Shown here in pieces: positions 24,651 through 34,081 of a stretch of 64,000 nucleotides of DNA. Both the position numbers and the translations under genes were made by a program. The notes beneath the pieces were generated by a model. The model had not been told where the DNA came from and ran no database searches. It worked only from the letters and a program-made list of their open reading frames with translations. Source of the stretch: CF-118 sp035689345 (lineage in GTDB: Bacteria; Chloroflexota; Dormibacteria; Dormibacterales; Dormibacteraceae). The stretch lies in the NCBI GenBank assembly GCA_035689345.1, contig DASSLR010000084.1:1-64000 (forward strand), in the 5' to 3' direction. Each line of letters begins with the position of its first letter. The stretch's first letter is position 1.

Positions 24651-25687
24651 TTCTCAGGCACCCGCATGCCGAGCAATCCGGTCGGGCGGAAGACCAGCAC
24701 GCCGATCAGGATGCTGAAGATCACGACCTCTGTCCATTTGGACCCGATGTACTGGTCGCTGTAAGCCTGCACAAGGCCGATCAGGAGCCCACCGAGGGCC
24801 GCGCCCGGGATGTTGCCGATACCGCCGAACACGGCGGCTGTGAACGCGATGAGGCCGACGCGGAACCCGAGGTGGTAATCGAGGTTGTTGAAGTACAGGC
24901 CGTAGATGATGCCGCCGGCCCCCGCGAGCAACGCGCCGATGAAGAACGTGGCGGAGATGGTGCGGTTGATGTCGATGCCCATGAGCTGGGCAGCGTCCCG
25001 GTCCTGAGCCGTGGCACGCATTGCCTTGCCGAGCTTGCTGCGATTGATGAAGACCGCGAGCAGAGAGACGAGGATCACAGCGGCGACGATGACGAACACG
25101 TCCTTGAACGTGAAGAACACGCCGCCGATGTACGTCTGGTACTGGGGACCGTGGGGCAGGAGGTTGGGGAACGTGACAGTCGCGGCGCCGTGCCACAGAT
25201 ACATCACACCTTCGACGATGAACGACATGCCGATGGCGGTGATCAGAGGGGCAAGGCGCGGAGCGTTACGCAGTGGCCGGTAGGCGACACGCTCGATGCT
25301 CACGTTGATCCCGCCGATGACCAGCATCACGAGCGGGAAAGTGACGAGCAGCGCCAGCAGGTCCCCGAAATTGAAGGATGACTCGCTTGTGGCAAAGAAG
25401 CCGAGCACCAGCCCACCGATCATCGCGCTCAGCGTGAAGATGTCGCCGTGCGCGAAGTTGATGAGCTCGATGATGCCGTAGACCATCGTGTAGCCCAGGG
25501 CCACCAGGGCGTAGATCGCGCCGTCGGCGATGCCGAAGTCGAGAACCTGGAAGAACGTTTGCGGTCCGGTGACCGCGGCGACCGCGAGGAGAACGATGGC
25601 TGTAGCGGCGAGGACGTAGAAGCCGTAATCGGCAAGGCTGAACCCGCCGATGCTGGCGCGGCGAAATCGGCTCAGGACTGAGGTCAA
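24647..25687 (-). CDS. livH: Branched-chain amino acid ABC permease LivH
   Basis: The 346-residue permease has about eight to nine membrane segments, the family block YGIIELINFAHGDIFTLSAMIG and the loop SKLGKAMRATAQDRDAAQLMG that contacts the ATPases. The TTG start at 25687 lacks a close ribosome-binding site. It is separated from the binding-protein gene by a strong hairpin, a common arrangement that lets the binding protein be made in excess. Confidence 0.92.
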   Translation of the reverse strand: MTSVLSRFRRASIGGFSLADYGFYVLAATAIVLLAVAAVTGPQTFFQVLDFGIADGAIYALVALGYTMVYGIIELINFAHGDIFTLSAMIGGLVLGFFATSESSFNFGDLLALLVTFPLVMLVIGGINVSIERVAYRPLRNAPRLAPLITAIGMSFIVEGVMYLWHGAATVTFPNLLPHGPQYQTYIGGVFFTFKDVFVIVAAVILVSLLAVFINRSKLGKAMRATAQDRDAAQLMGIDINRTISATFFIGALLAGAGGIIYGLYFNNLDYHLGFRVGLIAFTAAVFGGIGNIPGAALGGLLIGLVQAYSDQYIGSKWTEVVIFSILIGVLVFRPTGLLGMRVPEK

Positions 25688-25739
25688 TCCGTTGCCAGTG
25701 GCGCCCGCGTCCAGTGTCTCCCCTCCTGAAGCTAAAGGG

Positions 25740-25767
25740 CGAGGAGGCCCGGGATCGGGCCTCCTCG
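25740..25767 (-). terminator. Hairpin between livJ and livH
   Basis: Arms cgaggaggcccg and cgggcctcctcg pair over 12 bases around a GGAT loop. On the minus strand CCCTTTAG follows, so it is a weak intrinsic terminator or attenuator after the binding-protein gene. Confidence 0.7.
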
Positions 25768-25792
25768 TGGAATTCGGGCTAAAGACTAAGCG

Positions 25793-27097
25793 CTAGCCGC
25801 TCGTCTTGGCGAAGTCGAATTGTGTCTTCCAGACGAAGCAGGCGTCCTTGGCCGTCTTGGAGCCGCACACGCCGGTGGACTTCGCGATCGCGTCGGCGCT
25901 CAGTCCGGCCTGGATGACGTAGATGGACACGATCTTGAGGCTCGTGTCGCCGTTCTGGTCGAAGTCGTACGTGCCGATGACGCCGACGAAGCCCTTGGTC
26001 TTCGCCATCTCGTCACGGACCTGCGCGCGGGTGGGCGTGCCGCCGTTGGCGTCGTTGATGGCGCGACCGATCGCGGCCATCAGCGCGTTGGTGGCGTCGT
26101 AGCCCTGCATGGTGTAGCCGCCGAAGTCGTTGGCGCCAGGGAACGCCTTGCGGAAGTCGGAGATCGCCTGAGCGGCGCCCGGAACCTGCGTGGCGTCAGC
26201 GCCGGCCGACGTCGCCAGGATGCCGGCCTCGTTGCCCTTGGCCTGGTCGATGCAGTCAGTGGTCTCGATGCCGTCTCCACCACCGAACGGAACGTCCCAG
26301 CCGAGGTCCTTCATCTGCGCCCGCGGGATGCAGATGTTCTGGTCGTCTGTGCCGCCGACGTAAACGCCCTTGGCGCCCGCGTTCTTGAAGGAGAGCAGGA
26401 TCGACTTGAAGTCGCTGCCCTGCTGGTCCTTCTTGTACTCGGAGTGCTTGGCAACGGTGCCGCCGAGGTGCTTGAACTCGGTCTCGAAGGCGCCCGCGAT
26501 GCCGACGCCGAACACGGTGCTGTCGTCAAGAATCGCGATGTTGGTGATGTTCAGCTGCTTGTACATGTAGTCGGCCATTGCCGGGCCCTGGTAGTCGTCA
26601 GTGGTGACGACGCGCCAGTAGTTGTTCGGGTTGCCCTTCCTGAGGTCCTGCGGGTGATACGAGCAGGTCGGCAGGTCCTTGGTCAAGCAGGGGTTGGTGT
26701 TCGACGGGCTGATCATCACGAAGTGCTGCGGAGCAGCAATCGGAATCTCGGCCTTCGCCACTGCGGAGTTGTAAGGGCCGATCATGCCCAGGAACTTGCT
26801 GTCACCCAGCATCTTCTGGACGTTCTCGACGCCGGTGTTGGCGTCGTAGGCGCCCTGGCTGCAGTCGTCGAAGCCCTGGAACTGGATGGTGTAGCCGTTG
26901 ACACCACCGGCGGCGTTCTTCTGGTTCACTGCGAACTGGATGCCGTTCTGGACGGCCTTGCCACCGACGGTACATACCGGCAGGTCGGAGCCGATCTTGA
27001 TGGTGCCCTTGGATCCCGCGGGCCCACTCGAACTGCCGCACGCAAAGGCGACCAAAGCCGCCACAGTGAGGACTACCAGTCCCCTAGCTCGAACCAT
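25793..27097 (-). CDS. livJ: ABC importer substrate-binding lipoprotein (Liv)
   Basis: The 434-residue protein is a type I periplasmic binding protein: a signal peptide with a lipobox-like LVAFAC near residue 20, then KIGSDLPVCTVGGKAVQNG, and two-lobed features such as MIGPYNSAVAKAEIPIAAP and YDATNALMAAIG. It would capture the solute and deliver it to LivHM. The ATG has an AAGGGGG ribosome-binding site six bases upstream. Two cysteine pairs in the mature part may form disulphides. Confidence 0.9.
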   Translation of the reverse strand: MVRARGLVVLTVAALVAFACGSSSGPAGSKGTIKIGSDLPVCTVGGKAVQNGIQFAVNQKNAAGGVNGYTIQFQGFDDCSQGAYDANTGVENVQKMLGDSKFLGMIGPYNSAVAKAEIPIAAPQHFVMISPSNTNPCLTKDLPTCSYHPQDLRKGNPNNYWRVVTTDDYQGPAMADYMYKQLNITNIAILDDSTVFGVGIAGAFETEFKHLGGTVAKHSEYKKDQQGSDFKSILLSFKNAGAKGVYVGGTDDQNICIPRAQMKDLGWDVPFGGGDGIETTDCIDQAKGNEAGILATSAGADATQVPGAAQAISDFRKAFPGANDFGGYTMQGYDATNALMAAIGRAINDANGGTPTRAQVRDEMAKTKGFVGVIGTYDFDQNGDTSLKIVSIYVIQAGLSADAIAKSTGVCGSKTAKDACFVWKTQFDFAKTSG

Positions 27098-27330
27098 GTG
27101 GTTCCCCCTTGTGTTATTGGAGGCAATTCATTTCAGCTCTGGACGCCTCCGTCATTCGCCGCCCTCTTCCCAGCAGCGCCGGGGCGAGAGTGCGCCGGCG
27201 GCGAATGCGGCCACACTGGGGGTGGCCGAACCAACACTCCGTCGCAACTATCGACTCGGGAGACCCCCCAAGTCAAGTCACGTTTGGGCGAGCCTCGCCC
27301 GTATTCCGGCAAAGTGGCAGGATCGCTGTA
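27098..27330. other. Spacer between the two binding-protein genes
   Basis: These 233 bases hold the livJ leader (AAGGGGGAAC site) and AT-richer sequence around 27110-27130. CCCAA...TTGGG can pair near 27268-27290. No gene was recognised. Confidence 0.4.
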
Positions 27331-28632
27331 TCAATAAGGTAGCGCCATGCTGTAATCGACCGACCCGGCCGGAAGCCACGGGCCGGACCGGTCGAGACGT
27401 GGCGACTCGACGATCGTGATGACGCGGTGGGTGGTGTCGCCGTTGGCGTCGAAGCCCAGCGTCCCGGTGACACCGGCCACCTGTTGCGGGCCGCTGAGCT
27501 GCGCGACCACCGCGCGACGAGGCGGCAGCCGCCCGCCCCACAGCTTGATCGCACGGTCCAGCGCGGCGTAGACGACCGCTGCCGCGTCATAGGAGATCAG
27601 CGTGTATGCGCCGTAGTCGCCGGCGTTCGGAAACGCCTCTTTGAAACCCCGGATGACCGTGCTCGCCGACGCGAATCCCGAGGCGTCGACCGCCGGCACG
27701 GTGGCGTACATGCCGGCAAAGTTCGCGCCGGCGTCGCGCACGCACGCGGGATCCTCGGCGATGCCGTCGCCGCCGATGAACGGCGTCGCGACTTCGGTGC
27801 CGAATGCGTCGAGCATCTGCGCGCGGATCGCGCAGCCCCGATTGGCCGTGACCCCGCCGTAGTACACGCCCTGCACGCCGTCGGCCTTCATCCTCTTGAG
27901 AAAGGCGGCCGGATCGGTGGCCGCGTCGAGGTCTAGCCGTCCCACCACGCTGCCGCCCAACCTCGTGAACCGAGTCGAGAAGCTGTCGGCCAGGGCCTGG
28001 CCGTACGCCTCGTGATCGGAGACGACGGCCGCGCGCACCACCTGCAGGGTCTTGAACAGGTAGTCGGCGGCCGCGGGCCCCTGCAGCTGGTCCGTGGGCG
28101 CGAGCCGGAAGTAGTTGTTGGCTCCGCCAGGCCGCAGCGCGCTCGCCGCCGGCAGGCCGGCATCCTTGCAGGTCACGGCGACGCGGTTGAGCGTCAGAGC
28201 CGCGGGCAGGTAGGTGTCCTGCGTCAGGCACGGGCTGCTGGTGACGGGACTGACCATTGCGAGCATCGCCCTGTTCGCTACCGGTATCTCGTCCCGCGCG
28301 ACGCTGGAATCGAAGGGACCGATCACTGCGAGGACTTGCTGGTCCTGCACGAACGCCCGGATGTTGTCGGCCCCGCGCGTCGGGTCGGGTATGCCGCCGG
28401 TGGAGTCGTCGCTGGAGACGATGCGGACTCCAAAGCCATCCAGTGTCGGGTGCGTCTGCACGTAGTAGCGAATGCCGTTGAGCGCGGGCACGGCGGCCTG
28501 GGCCTCTGCGCCGCTGAGCGGCAGGTCTATGCCGAGCGTGATCGAGGGAGACGCTGGGCCGCCCAGCGCGCACGAGGCGGCTACGATCAACACGAGGGCC
28601 GCCGGGATCGCGGCCGAGGGGTGATGTGGCAC
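27331..28632 (-). CDS. Second ABC substrate-binding lipoprotein
   Basis: This 433-residue paralogue of LivJ has the same fold signs: SITLGIDLPLSGAEAQ, VIGPFDSSVARDEIPVANR and YDAAAVVYAALDRAI. GTG 28632 gives a normal signal peptide with a Cys near residue 22 (VAASC), consistent with a lipoprotein; the longer frame to 28776 adds a polar stretch with no signal-peptide character. It likely offers a different substrate range to the same LivHMGF channel. It diverges from the TPR gene. Confidence 0.88.
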   Translation of the reverse strand: MPHHPSAAIPAALVLIVAASCALGGPASPSITLGIDLPLSGAEAQAAVPALNGIRYYVQTHPTLDGFGVRIVSSDDSTGGIPDPTRGADNIRAFVQDQQVLAVIGPFDSSVARDEIPVANRAMLAMVSPVTSSPCLTQDTYLPAALTLNRVAVTCKDAGLPAASALRPGGANNYFRLAPTDQLQGPAAADYLFKTLQVVRAAVVSDHEAYGQALADSFSTRFTRLGGSVVGRLDLDAATDPAAFLKRMKADGVQGVYYGGVTANRGCAIRAQMLDAFGTEVATPFIGGDGIAEDPACVRDAGANFAGMYATVPAVDASGFASASTVIRGFKEAFPNAGDYGAYTLISYDAAAVVYAALDRAIKLWGGRLPPRRAVVAQLSGPQQVAGVTGTLGFDANGDTTHRVITIVESPRLDRSGPWLPAGSVDYSMALPY

Positions 28633-28675
28633 GTGCAGATTTTCCTGATCCGGACTGCTCGCCGCGTTCCGGCAG

Positions 28676-28684
28676 TATCTATAC
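28676..28684. promoter_or_regulatory. Bidirectional promoter region, TATCTATACT
   Basis: TATACT lies on the plus strand and TATAGAT on the minus strand over the same bases, between the divergent binding-protein and TPR genes. Leaders of about 45 and 75 bases would result. Confidence 0.4.
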
Positions 28685-28760
28685 TCGTCATCCCCCTCAG
28701 GCACCCGCGGTTTTGGGCCGCGTTGCCGAGGCGGGACCACTTGTTCTGGGGAGCGACTTT

Positions 28761-29630
28761 TTGAAGACCGAATCAACGGAGCACCTGAAGCCCCGGTCGC
28801 AGTACGCCGAGGACGCGGTGCAGCTTGCCATCGCCGGCAACTGGGACGAGGCGGTGAAGCTGAACAAATTCATCATCGACAATCTCGGTCCAGACGAGGA
28901 GTCGCAGAACCGTCTGGGCAAGGCCCTGTCCGAGCTGGGCAAGCTCAAAGAGGCGAAGGCGGCTTATGAGGCGGCCTTGAAGCTGAACCCGCTCAACTCC
29001 ATCGCCAAGCGCAACGCCGCGCGCATCAACGCGCTGCTGCACCAGAAGGAAGGACTGAAGGTCGGAGGCACCAAGGTCGACCTCAACCTCTTCGTCGAGG
29101 AGATGGGCAAGACCATAATCACGACGCTCGACGGCGTGACCGGCAACGACATCTGCTCGAAGGTGGCCGCCGGGGACGTGGCCGAGCTGAAGATCGAGGG
29201 CGACGGCATCATGGCCGAGACTTCCCGTGGCGTGCGGCTCGGGTTGCTCGAGCCGAAGCTCGCCCGGCGCCTGACCAAGTTCATGCGCGGCGGCAACCGC
29301 TACCAGGCGGGCGTCACGTCATGCGAGGGCAACACCGTAAAGCTCATCGTGCGCGAGACCTACCAGGACCCTCGCTTCGCCGGCAAGCCCAGCTTCCCCA
29401 TGCGGCGCAAGCGCGAGGTCGAGTTCCGTCCTTACACCAAGGAGAGCTTGCTCGCGCGCGAGGTCGAGGCCTTCGCGGAAGACGAGGAGGAGTCGTCGCT
29501 GGTCGAAGGCACGCCCGCGAGCGACGACGTCGAGGAAGGCATGCACGAGGTGGAGGACGACGCCGAGCCGATGGACTTCTCGGAAGACGCGGACTCCGAC
29601 TCGGACGATGATGAGGACGAGGACGAATGA
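28761..29630 (+). CDS. TPR protein with acidic tail, unknown
   Basis: The 289-residue product has tetratricopeptide-like helices at residues about 10-75 (AIAGNWDEAVKLNKFIIDN, then LGKALSELGKLKEAKAAYE, then ALKLNPLN), a middle domain of about 130 residues without a recognised family, and a strongly acidic C-terminal tail of Asp and Glu (last 45 residues). TTG 28761 gives a clean N terminus before the TPR; the open frame upstream is not protein-like. The layout suggests a scaffold or chaperone-type protein, perhaps binding basic proteins. It is followed by the his operon after 63 bases. Confidence 0.75.
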   Translation: MKTESTEHLKPRSQYAEDAVQLAIAGNWDEAVKLNKFIIDNLGPDEESQNRLGKALSELGKLKEAKAAYEAALKLNPLNSIAKRNAARINALLHQKEGLKVGGTKVDLNLFVEEMGKTIITTLDGVTGNDICSKVAAGDVAELKIEGDGIMAETSRGVRLGLLEPKLARRLTKFMRGGNRYQAGVTSCEGNTVKLIVRETYQDPRFAGKPSFPMRRKREVEFRPYTKESLLAREVEAFAEDEEESSLVEGTPASDDVEEGMHEVEDDAEPMDFSEDADSDSDDDEDEDE

Positions 29631-29693
29631 GCGCTGACATGCGCGACGTGGCCGGCGCCCGGAGGTCTCTTCACCGACAGTAGTCCCGCGTCA

Positions 29694-30977
29694 GTGCCCG
29701 CTCCGGTTTCCTCGCAGCTGGGCGGCGTTCCGGGATTCCGCGATCTCCTGCCTGAGGAGGCGGAGGTCATTCGCGAGGCGCAGGAGTCGCTCCTCGCGGA
29801 GATGCGGCGGTGGGGCTACCGCCATGTGATCACGCCGATCGTCGAGAGCATGAACGTGCTCGAGCTCGGCCTCGGCACCGAACAGCGACGCCGCCTGTTC
29901 AAATTCACCGACTCGGGTGGGGACATCGTCGCCCTCGTGGGCGAGCGCACCGTGCCGGTCGCGCGGTTGGTGGCGGGCAAGCTGCGCTCGGCGGCCCTGC
30001 CGGTCCGTCTGTGTTACGCGGGACCGGTGCTGTCGGCGGACGCCGGCCGGTTCCACCAGCGGCGGGAGACGTACCAGGTCGGTGCGGAGCTGGTGGGCGC
30101 GCGCGGCGTCGTCGCCGACGCGGAGGTGATCGCGCTGGCGGCGCGCTGCCTGGAAGCGGCGGGCCTGCGCCGGTACCAGGTCGACGTCGGACATGCCGAG
30201 TTCTTCCAGGGCATCATGGACGCGGTCAAGCTTCCCGATTCCATCAAGGCCGGAGTCAGGACGGCGCTGGCGGCCCGGGACTTCGTCGCGCTGGAAGAGC
30301 TCCTCTCGCGCACCACGCTTCGCTCCGCCGAGCACGAGCTGCTTTTGAAGTTTCCAGCGCTGCGCGGGGGTCCCGAGATCCTCGAGGCGGCCGCGGGCCT
30401 CGTCCGCAACCGGCGCTCGGAATGGGCGCTCAACGAGCTTGGCCGCGTGCGCAAGCTGCTCGAAGCCCACGGCCTTGGCGACATCGTCGGGCTCGACCTC
30501 GGCGCCATCCGCGACTTCGACTACTACACCGGCATCATCTTCGAGGGCTACGGGCCCGACCTCGGACGGCCCGTCGCGCAGGGTGGCCGGTACGACGGGC
30601 TGCTGGCGAAGTTCGGCCGGCCGGCTGCCGCGACGGGTTTCGTGGTCCAGCTCGACCTCGTGTGGGAGATGCTGCAGAGAGGTCCGCGCCCGCCGCGGAT
30701 TCCGCGGCTCGACGCGGCCATCGCGTGGTCCGAGTCGGGATTCGAAGCCGCGCTGCGACTCGGCTCGACGCTGCGCCTCTTCGGCATGAACGCCGTGGTC
30801 GACACCCAGGTGCGCGACCACGAGGACGCGCTGGCGTGGTGCCGCGCGCTGGGCGCGGCCAACCTCGTGCACTGCCGGAGCGCGGCGACAGTGTCGTGGA
30901 CCGTGCCCGGGAAGCGCACGAGGCAGCTGCCACCCGAACAGGTGGCGGCACGCCTTGCGGGGACTGGTCGAAGCTAG
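29694..30977 (+). CDS. hisZ: ATP phosphoribosyltransferase regulatory subunit
   Basis: HisZ is a histidyl-tRNA synthetase-like protein that partners the short HisG to form the first enzyme of histidine synthesis and its feedback control. The 427-residue protein has PGFRDLLPEEAEVIREAQ at the N terminus, the class II motif region FHQRRETYQVGAEL and DYYTGIIFEGY. It precedes hisG with no gap, and hisG is the short form, so the assignment as HisZ rather than HisS is firm. GTG is the start. Confidence 0.9.
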   Translation: MPAPVSSQLGGVPGFRDLLPEEAEVIREAQESLLAEMRRWGYRHVITPIVESMNVLELGLGTEQRRRLFKFTDSGGDIVALVGERTVPVARLVAGKLRSAALPVRLCYAGPVLSADAGRFHQRRETYQVGAELVGARGVVADAEVIALAARCLEAAGLRRYQVDVGHAEFFQGIMDAVKLPDSIKAGVRTALAARDFVALEELLSRTTLRSAEHELLLKFPALRGGPEILEAAAGLVRNRRSEWALNELGRVRKLLEAHGLGDIVGLDLGAIRDFDYYTGIIFEGYGPDLGRPVAQGGRYDGLLAKFGRPAAATGFVVQLDLVWEMLQRGPRPPRIPRLDAAIAWSESGFEAALRLGSTLRLFGMNAVVDTQVRDHEDALAWCRALGAANLVHCRSAATVSWTVPGKRTRQLPPEQVAARLAGTGRS

Positions 30978-31637
30978 ATGGCCAGGGCTTCGCGCCACGA
31001 CCGCGTTTCGATCGCGCTGCCGACCGGGCTCCTGCTTCCTGGCGCGCTGAAGCTGCTCGCCCGCGCGCACCTCGCGCGCCTCAGCGCGCCAGAGCTCGGC
31101 CGCAAGCTCCTCGTGGAGCGACCCGGACTTCGTGTCGTGCTCGTGCGGCCTTCGGACGTGCCTGCGTACGTCGACCACGGCGCGGCCGACCTGGGCATCG
31201 TCGGCAAAGACGTGCTCTGGGAGTACGAGGGTGCGCACTACGAGCTGGTCGACCTGCGCTTCGGCGCTTGCCAGCTGGTGCTCGCCGTGCCTGAGTCGTC
31301 GCGCCTGGCGGGACCCGAAACGTGGCCGCCTCTCTTGCGCGTCGCCACCAAGTATCCGCGCACCACGGGATGGTGGTTCGACTCGCGCGGACAGGCGGTC
31401 GAGGTCGTCAGCCTTCACGGTTCGGTCGAGCTCGCGCCGCAGGTGGGGCTGGTCGACGCGATCGTCGACCTCACGGCCAGCGGTCAGACGCTGCGCGAGA
31501 ACCGGCTGCGCGTCGCGGGAGTGCTGGGCGCGTCGACGGCGCGACTCATCGCCAACCAGGCGAGCCTGAAGACGCGCACCGAAGCGGTGCAGGCGCTGGT
31601 GGCGAGGCTGCGCGAGGCGGTGAGCGTTGGGGATTGA
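30978..31637 (+). CDS. hisG: ATP phosphoribosyltransferase, short form
   Basis: The catalytic subunit (219 residues) joins ATP and PRPP in the first step of histidine synthesis. It lacks the C-terminal regulatory domain of long HisG, consistent with the HisZ gene directly upstream. Recognisable blocks are IALPTGLLLPGALKLL, VDHGAADLGIVGKDVL and VDAIVDLTASGQTLREN. It overlaps hisD by 11 bases. Confidence 0.93.
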   Translation: MARASRHDRVSIALPTGLLLPGALKLLARAHLARLSAPELGRKLLVERPGLRVVLVRPSDVPAYVDHGAADLGIVGKDVLWEYEGAHYELVDLRFGACQLVLAVPESSRLAGPETWPPLLRVATKYPRTTGWWFDSRGQAVEVVSLHGSVELAPQVGLVDAIVDLTASGQTLRENRLRVAGVLGASTARLIANQASLKTRTEAVQALVARLREAVSVGD

Positions 31638-32904
31638 GCGCTTCGACGCTGAGTCGTGGCTGGATTCGCCGCGGTCGCGCCGGCGTTTCGACCTGTCGCG
31701 CTTCGCCGCGGAACGCGCGGTCGTGCAGGAGATCTGTGAGCGTGTCGCCGCCGAAGGTGACGCCGCCCTGCGCGAGTACGGTTTGAAGTTCGACGGCTGG
31801 GCGCCCGGTCCGTCGGAATCGTTCGCGGTCCCGGCCGGCGAGACCGCGGCTGCGGCCGACCGCCTCGCCGCGGCGGATCGCGCCGCTCTCGAGTTCGCGG
31901 CACGGCGCATTCGCGAGTTTCACGAGATGCAGGTGGCGCCGGAGATGGCGTCCGCGGGCAAGCGGGCACTGCAGCTGCTCGCCCGGCCCGTAAGGCGCGC
32001 CGGCCTCTACGCGCCGGGCGGCCGCGCGGCCTACCCCTCGACCGTGCTCATGACCGCGATCCCGGCGCGGGTCGCCGGTGTGAACGATGTCGTGCTGGCG
32101 ACTCCGCCGAGCGCCGATGGCAAGGTGCCGCAGGCGCTGCTCGCGGCCGCGCACATCGCGGGCGTCGACACGGTGTACCGCATCGGGGGCGCGCAAGCCG
32201 TGGCCGCGCTGGCCTACGGCACCGAGTCGATTCCTCGCGTCGACGTCGTCGCTGGGCCGGGCAACATCTACGTGACGCTCGCCAAACGTGAGGTGTTCGG
32301 CTCGGTGGGTGTCGACGGGATCGCCGGCCCGACAGAAGTCCTGGTCCTGGCGGACGCGAGCGCCCGGCCCGACTTCGTCGCCGCCGACCTCGCCGCGCAG
32401 CTCGAGCACGACCCGCTGGCGATGGGAGTGCTCATCACCAATTCCGCGCCACTTGCCGACCGCGTCGTGGAGGAGCTCGAAAGCCTGGTCGCGGGACTGG
32501 AGCGCGCGCAGGTGATTCGCGCCGCGAGCTGCTGCATCGTCGTCGCGGAGGAAATGGCTCAAGCGATCTCCCTCGCCGACGACTTCTCACCCGAGCACCT
32601 GCTGATCGTGGCTGCGAATGCCGAGAGCGTTGCCGCGCAGATCGAAAACGCGGGGGCGATATTCGTCGGGCCATACGCGACGGTGCCGCTCGGCGACTAT
32701 GCCGCCGGCCCAAACCACACGCTGCCGACGTCCGGGGCGGCGCGGTTCGCCTCGCCCCTCGGCGTGCACACCTTCATGAAGAGAACGAGCGTGCTGAGCC
32801 TCGACCGCGGCGACCTGGAGTCGCTGCGTGAGGCGACGGTGAGGCTCGCGGGCATGGAGGGATTGAGTGGCCACGCGCATGCGGTGGAGGTGCGGCTTGA
32901 GTAG
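31627..32904 (+). CDS. hisD: Histidinol dehydrogenase
   Basis: HisD performs the last two oxidation steps to histidine. The 425-residue protein has GLYAPGGRAAYPSTVLM, VAGPGNIYVTLAKREVFG, GIAGPTEVLVLAD and EHDPLAMG with the zinc ligands (Gln-x2-Glu-His), plus NHTLPTSGAARF. TTG 31627 lies inside hisG. The order hisZ-G-D-B-H-F-I is continuous with overlaps, indicating one operon. Confidence 0.95.
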   Translation: MGIERFDAESWLDSPRSRRRFDLSRFAAERAVVQEICERVAAEGDAALREYGLKFDGWAPGPSESFAVPAGETAAAADRLAAADRAALEFAARRIREFHEMQVAPEMASAGKRALQLLARPVRRAGLYAPGGRAAYPSTVLMTAIPARVAGVNDVVLATPPSADGKVPQALLAAAHIAGVDTVYRIGGAQAVAALAYGTESIPRVDVVAGPGNIYVTLAKREVFGSVGVDGIAGPTEVLVLADASARPDFVAADLAAQLEHDPLAMGVLITNSAPLADRVVEELESLVAGLERAQVIRAASCCIVVAEEMAQAISLADDFSPEHLLIVAANAESVAAQIENAGAIFVGPYATVPLGDYAAGPNHTLPTSGAARFASPLGVHTFMKRTSVLSLDRGDLESLREATVRLAGMEGLSGHAHAVEVRLE

Positions 32905-33487
32905 GCCACGCTCGGGTGAGGTCAAGCGCACGAGCAAGGAGACGAAGCTGAGCGCGCGGGTCTCGCTGGACGGAGGCGGGCGCGTCAACGTCGCCACCGG
33001 CCTGCCCTTCCTCGACCACATGCTCGAGCAGGTCGCTCGCTACGCGGGCGTCGACCTCAAGGTCAAGGGCGCCGGCGATCTGCACGTTGACACGCATCAC
33101 CTGGTCGAGGACGCGGGCATCGTCGTCGGCCAGGCGTTCTCGGCAGCCCTCGGCGATCGCGCGGGCATCGTCCGTTTCGGGTCGGCGTATGCGCCGCTCG
33201 ACGAGGCGCTTGCTCGCGTGGTCGTGGACCTGGGCCGCCGGCCCTTCCTCTCGTACAACGTGCCGCTCCGCGGGCGTATCGGCACGCTCGAGTCGGAGGT
33301 GCTCGAGGAATTCTGGAAGGCGCTGTCGATCCACCTTGGCGCGACGCTTCACGTGGACGTGATCCGCGGCCGAAACCGCCATCACATCGCCGAGGCCACG
33401 TTCAAAGCGTTGGGGCTCGCGCTGCGAGAGGCGATGGCGCCGGGTGGCGGCGTCGGCGCGCCGTCGTCGAAGGGCCTTCTGGGTTGA
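32897..33487 (+). CDS. hisB: Imidazoleglycerol-phosphate dehydratase
   Basis: The monofunctional dehydratase (196 residues) has the N-terminal RTSKETKLSARVSLDGGG, FLDHMLEQ, DTHHLVEDAGI and the C-terminal GRNRHHIAEATFKALGLAL; the repeated His-rich motifs bind the metal pair. TTG 32897 is used because it produces the standard short N terminus and overlaps hisD by eight bases; GTG 32867 would add ten residues. There is no phosphatase domain, so histidinol-phosphate phosphatase is elsewhere. Confidence 0.94.
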   Translation: MSRPRSGEVKRTSKETKLSARVSLDGGGRVNVATGLPFLDHMLEQVARYAGVDLKVKGAGDLHVDTHHLVEDAGIVVGQAFSAALGDRAGIVRFGSAYAPLDEALARVVVDLGRRPFLSYNVPLRGRIGTLESEVLEEFWKALSIHLGATLHVDVIRGRNRHHIAEATFKALGLALREAMAPGGGVGAPSSKGLLG

Positions 33488-34077
33488 TCGCGATCGTCGA
33501 CTACGGCGTCGGCAACCTGCGCTCCGTCGAGCGCGCGCTCGTGCACGCCGGCGCGGAGGTGGCCATCTCATCCGATCCTGAGGTCCTGGCACGCGCGGCG
33601 GGCCTCGTCCTTCCCGGTGTCGGCGCGTTCGCGGCCGCGCGGGCAAAGCTCTCGGAGCACGGCCTGGGGCGCCGCGTGTGCGAGCTCGCCCGCGCGGGCA
33701 AGCCGCTGCTGGGCGTGTGCCTCGGCTATCAACTCCTGTTCGAAGAGTCGAACGAAGGCGGCAGGCACGAGGGCCTCGGCCTCCTTCCCGGCCGGGTCGC
33801 CGAGGTGCGCGGCAGCGAGCACCTGCCGGTCATAGGCTGGTCGCGTGTGACCCAGACGCATGCATCGCGGCTCTGGGAAGGGATCGACGATCGCTCGTAC
33901 TTCTACTTCGTGCACTCGTTCACGCCGATGGCAAGCGAGTTCGCGATCGCGTCGAGCGACCACTCGCCCGCCGCTGCGGCCGCGCGCGGCAACGTGCTGG
34001 GCACGCAGTTCCACCCCGAGAAGAGCGGACCCGAAGGCCTACGCGTCTATGCGAACTTCCTCGCCATGTGCGCGTGA
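33484..34077 (+). CDS. hisH: Imidazole glycerol phosphate synthase, HisH
   Basis: HisH is the glutaminase subunit of imidazole glycerol phosphate synthase. The 197-residue protein starts MIAIVDYGVGNLRSVERAL, has the nucleophile Cys in GVCLGYQLLFEES and the His-Glu pair in GTQFHPEKSG. TTG overlaps the hisB end. It delivers ammonia to HisF, encoded five bases downstream. Confidence 0.95.
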   Translation: MIAIVDYGVGNLRSVERALVHAGAEVAISSDPEVLARAAGLVLPGVGAFAAARAKLSEHGLGRRVCELARAGKPLLGVCLGYQLLFEESNEGGRHEGLGLLPGRVAEVRGSEHLPVIGWSRVTQTHASRLWEGIDDRSYFYFVHSFTPMASEFAIASSDHSPAAAAARGNVLGTQFHPEKSGPEGLRVYANFLAMCA

Positions 34078-34081
34078 GCCG

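Noticed and set aside
25740..25767. Full intrinsic terminator between livJ and livH
   Set aside because: The stem is strong but the following CCCTTTAG is a weak U-run, so it is kept only as an attenuator or partial terminator.
29691..31910. 739-codon open frame opposite hisZ and hisG
   Set aside because: Arg-, His-, Ala-rich antisense frame without known motifs, wholly explained by GC-biased third positions of the his genes.
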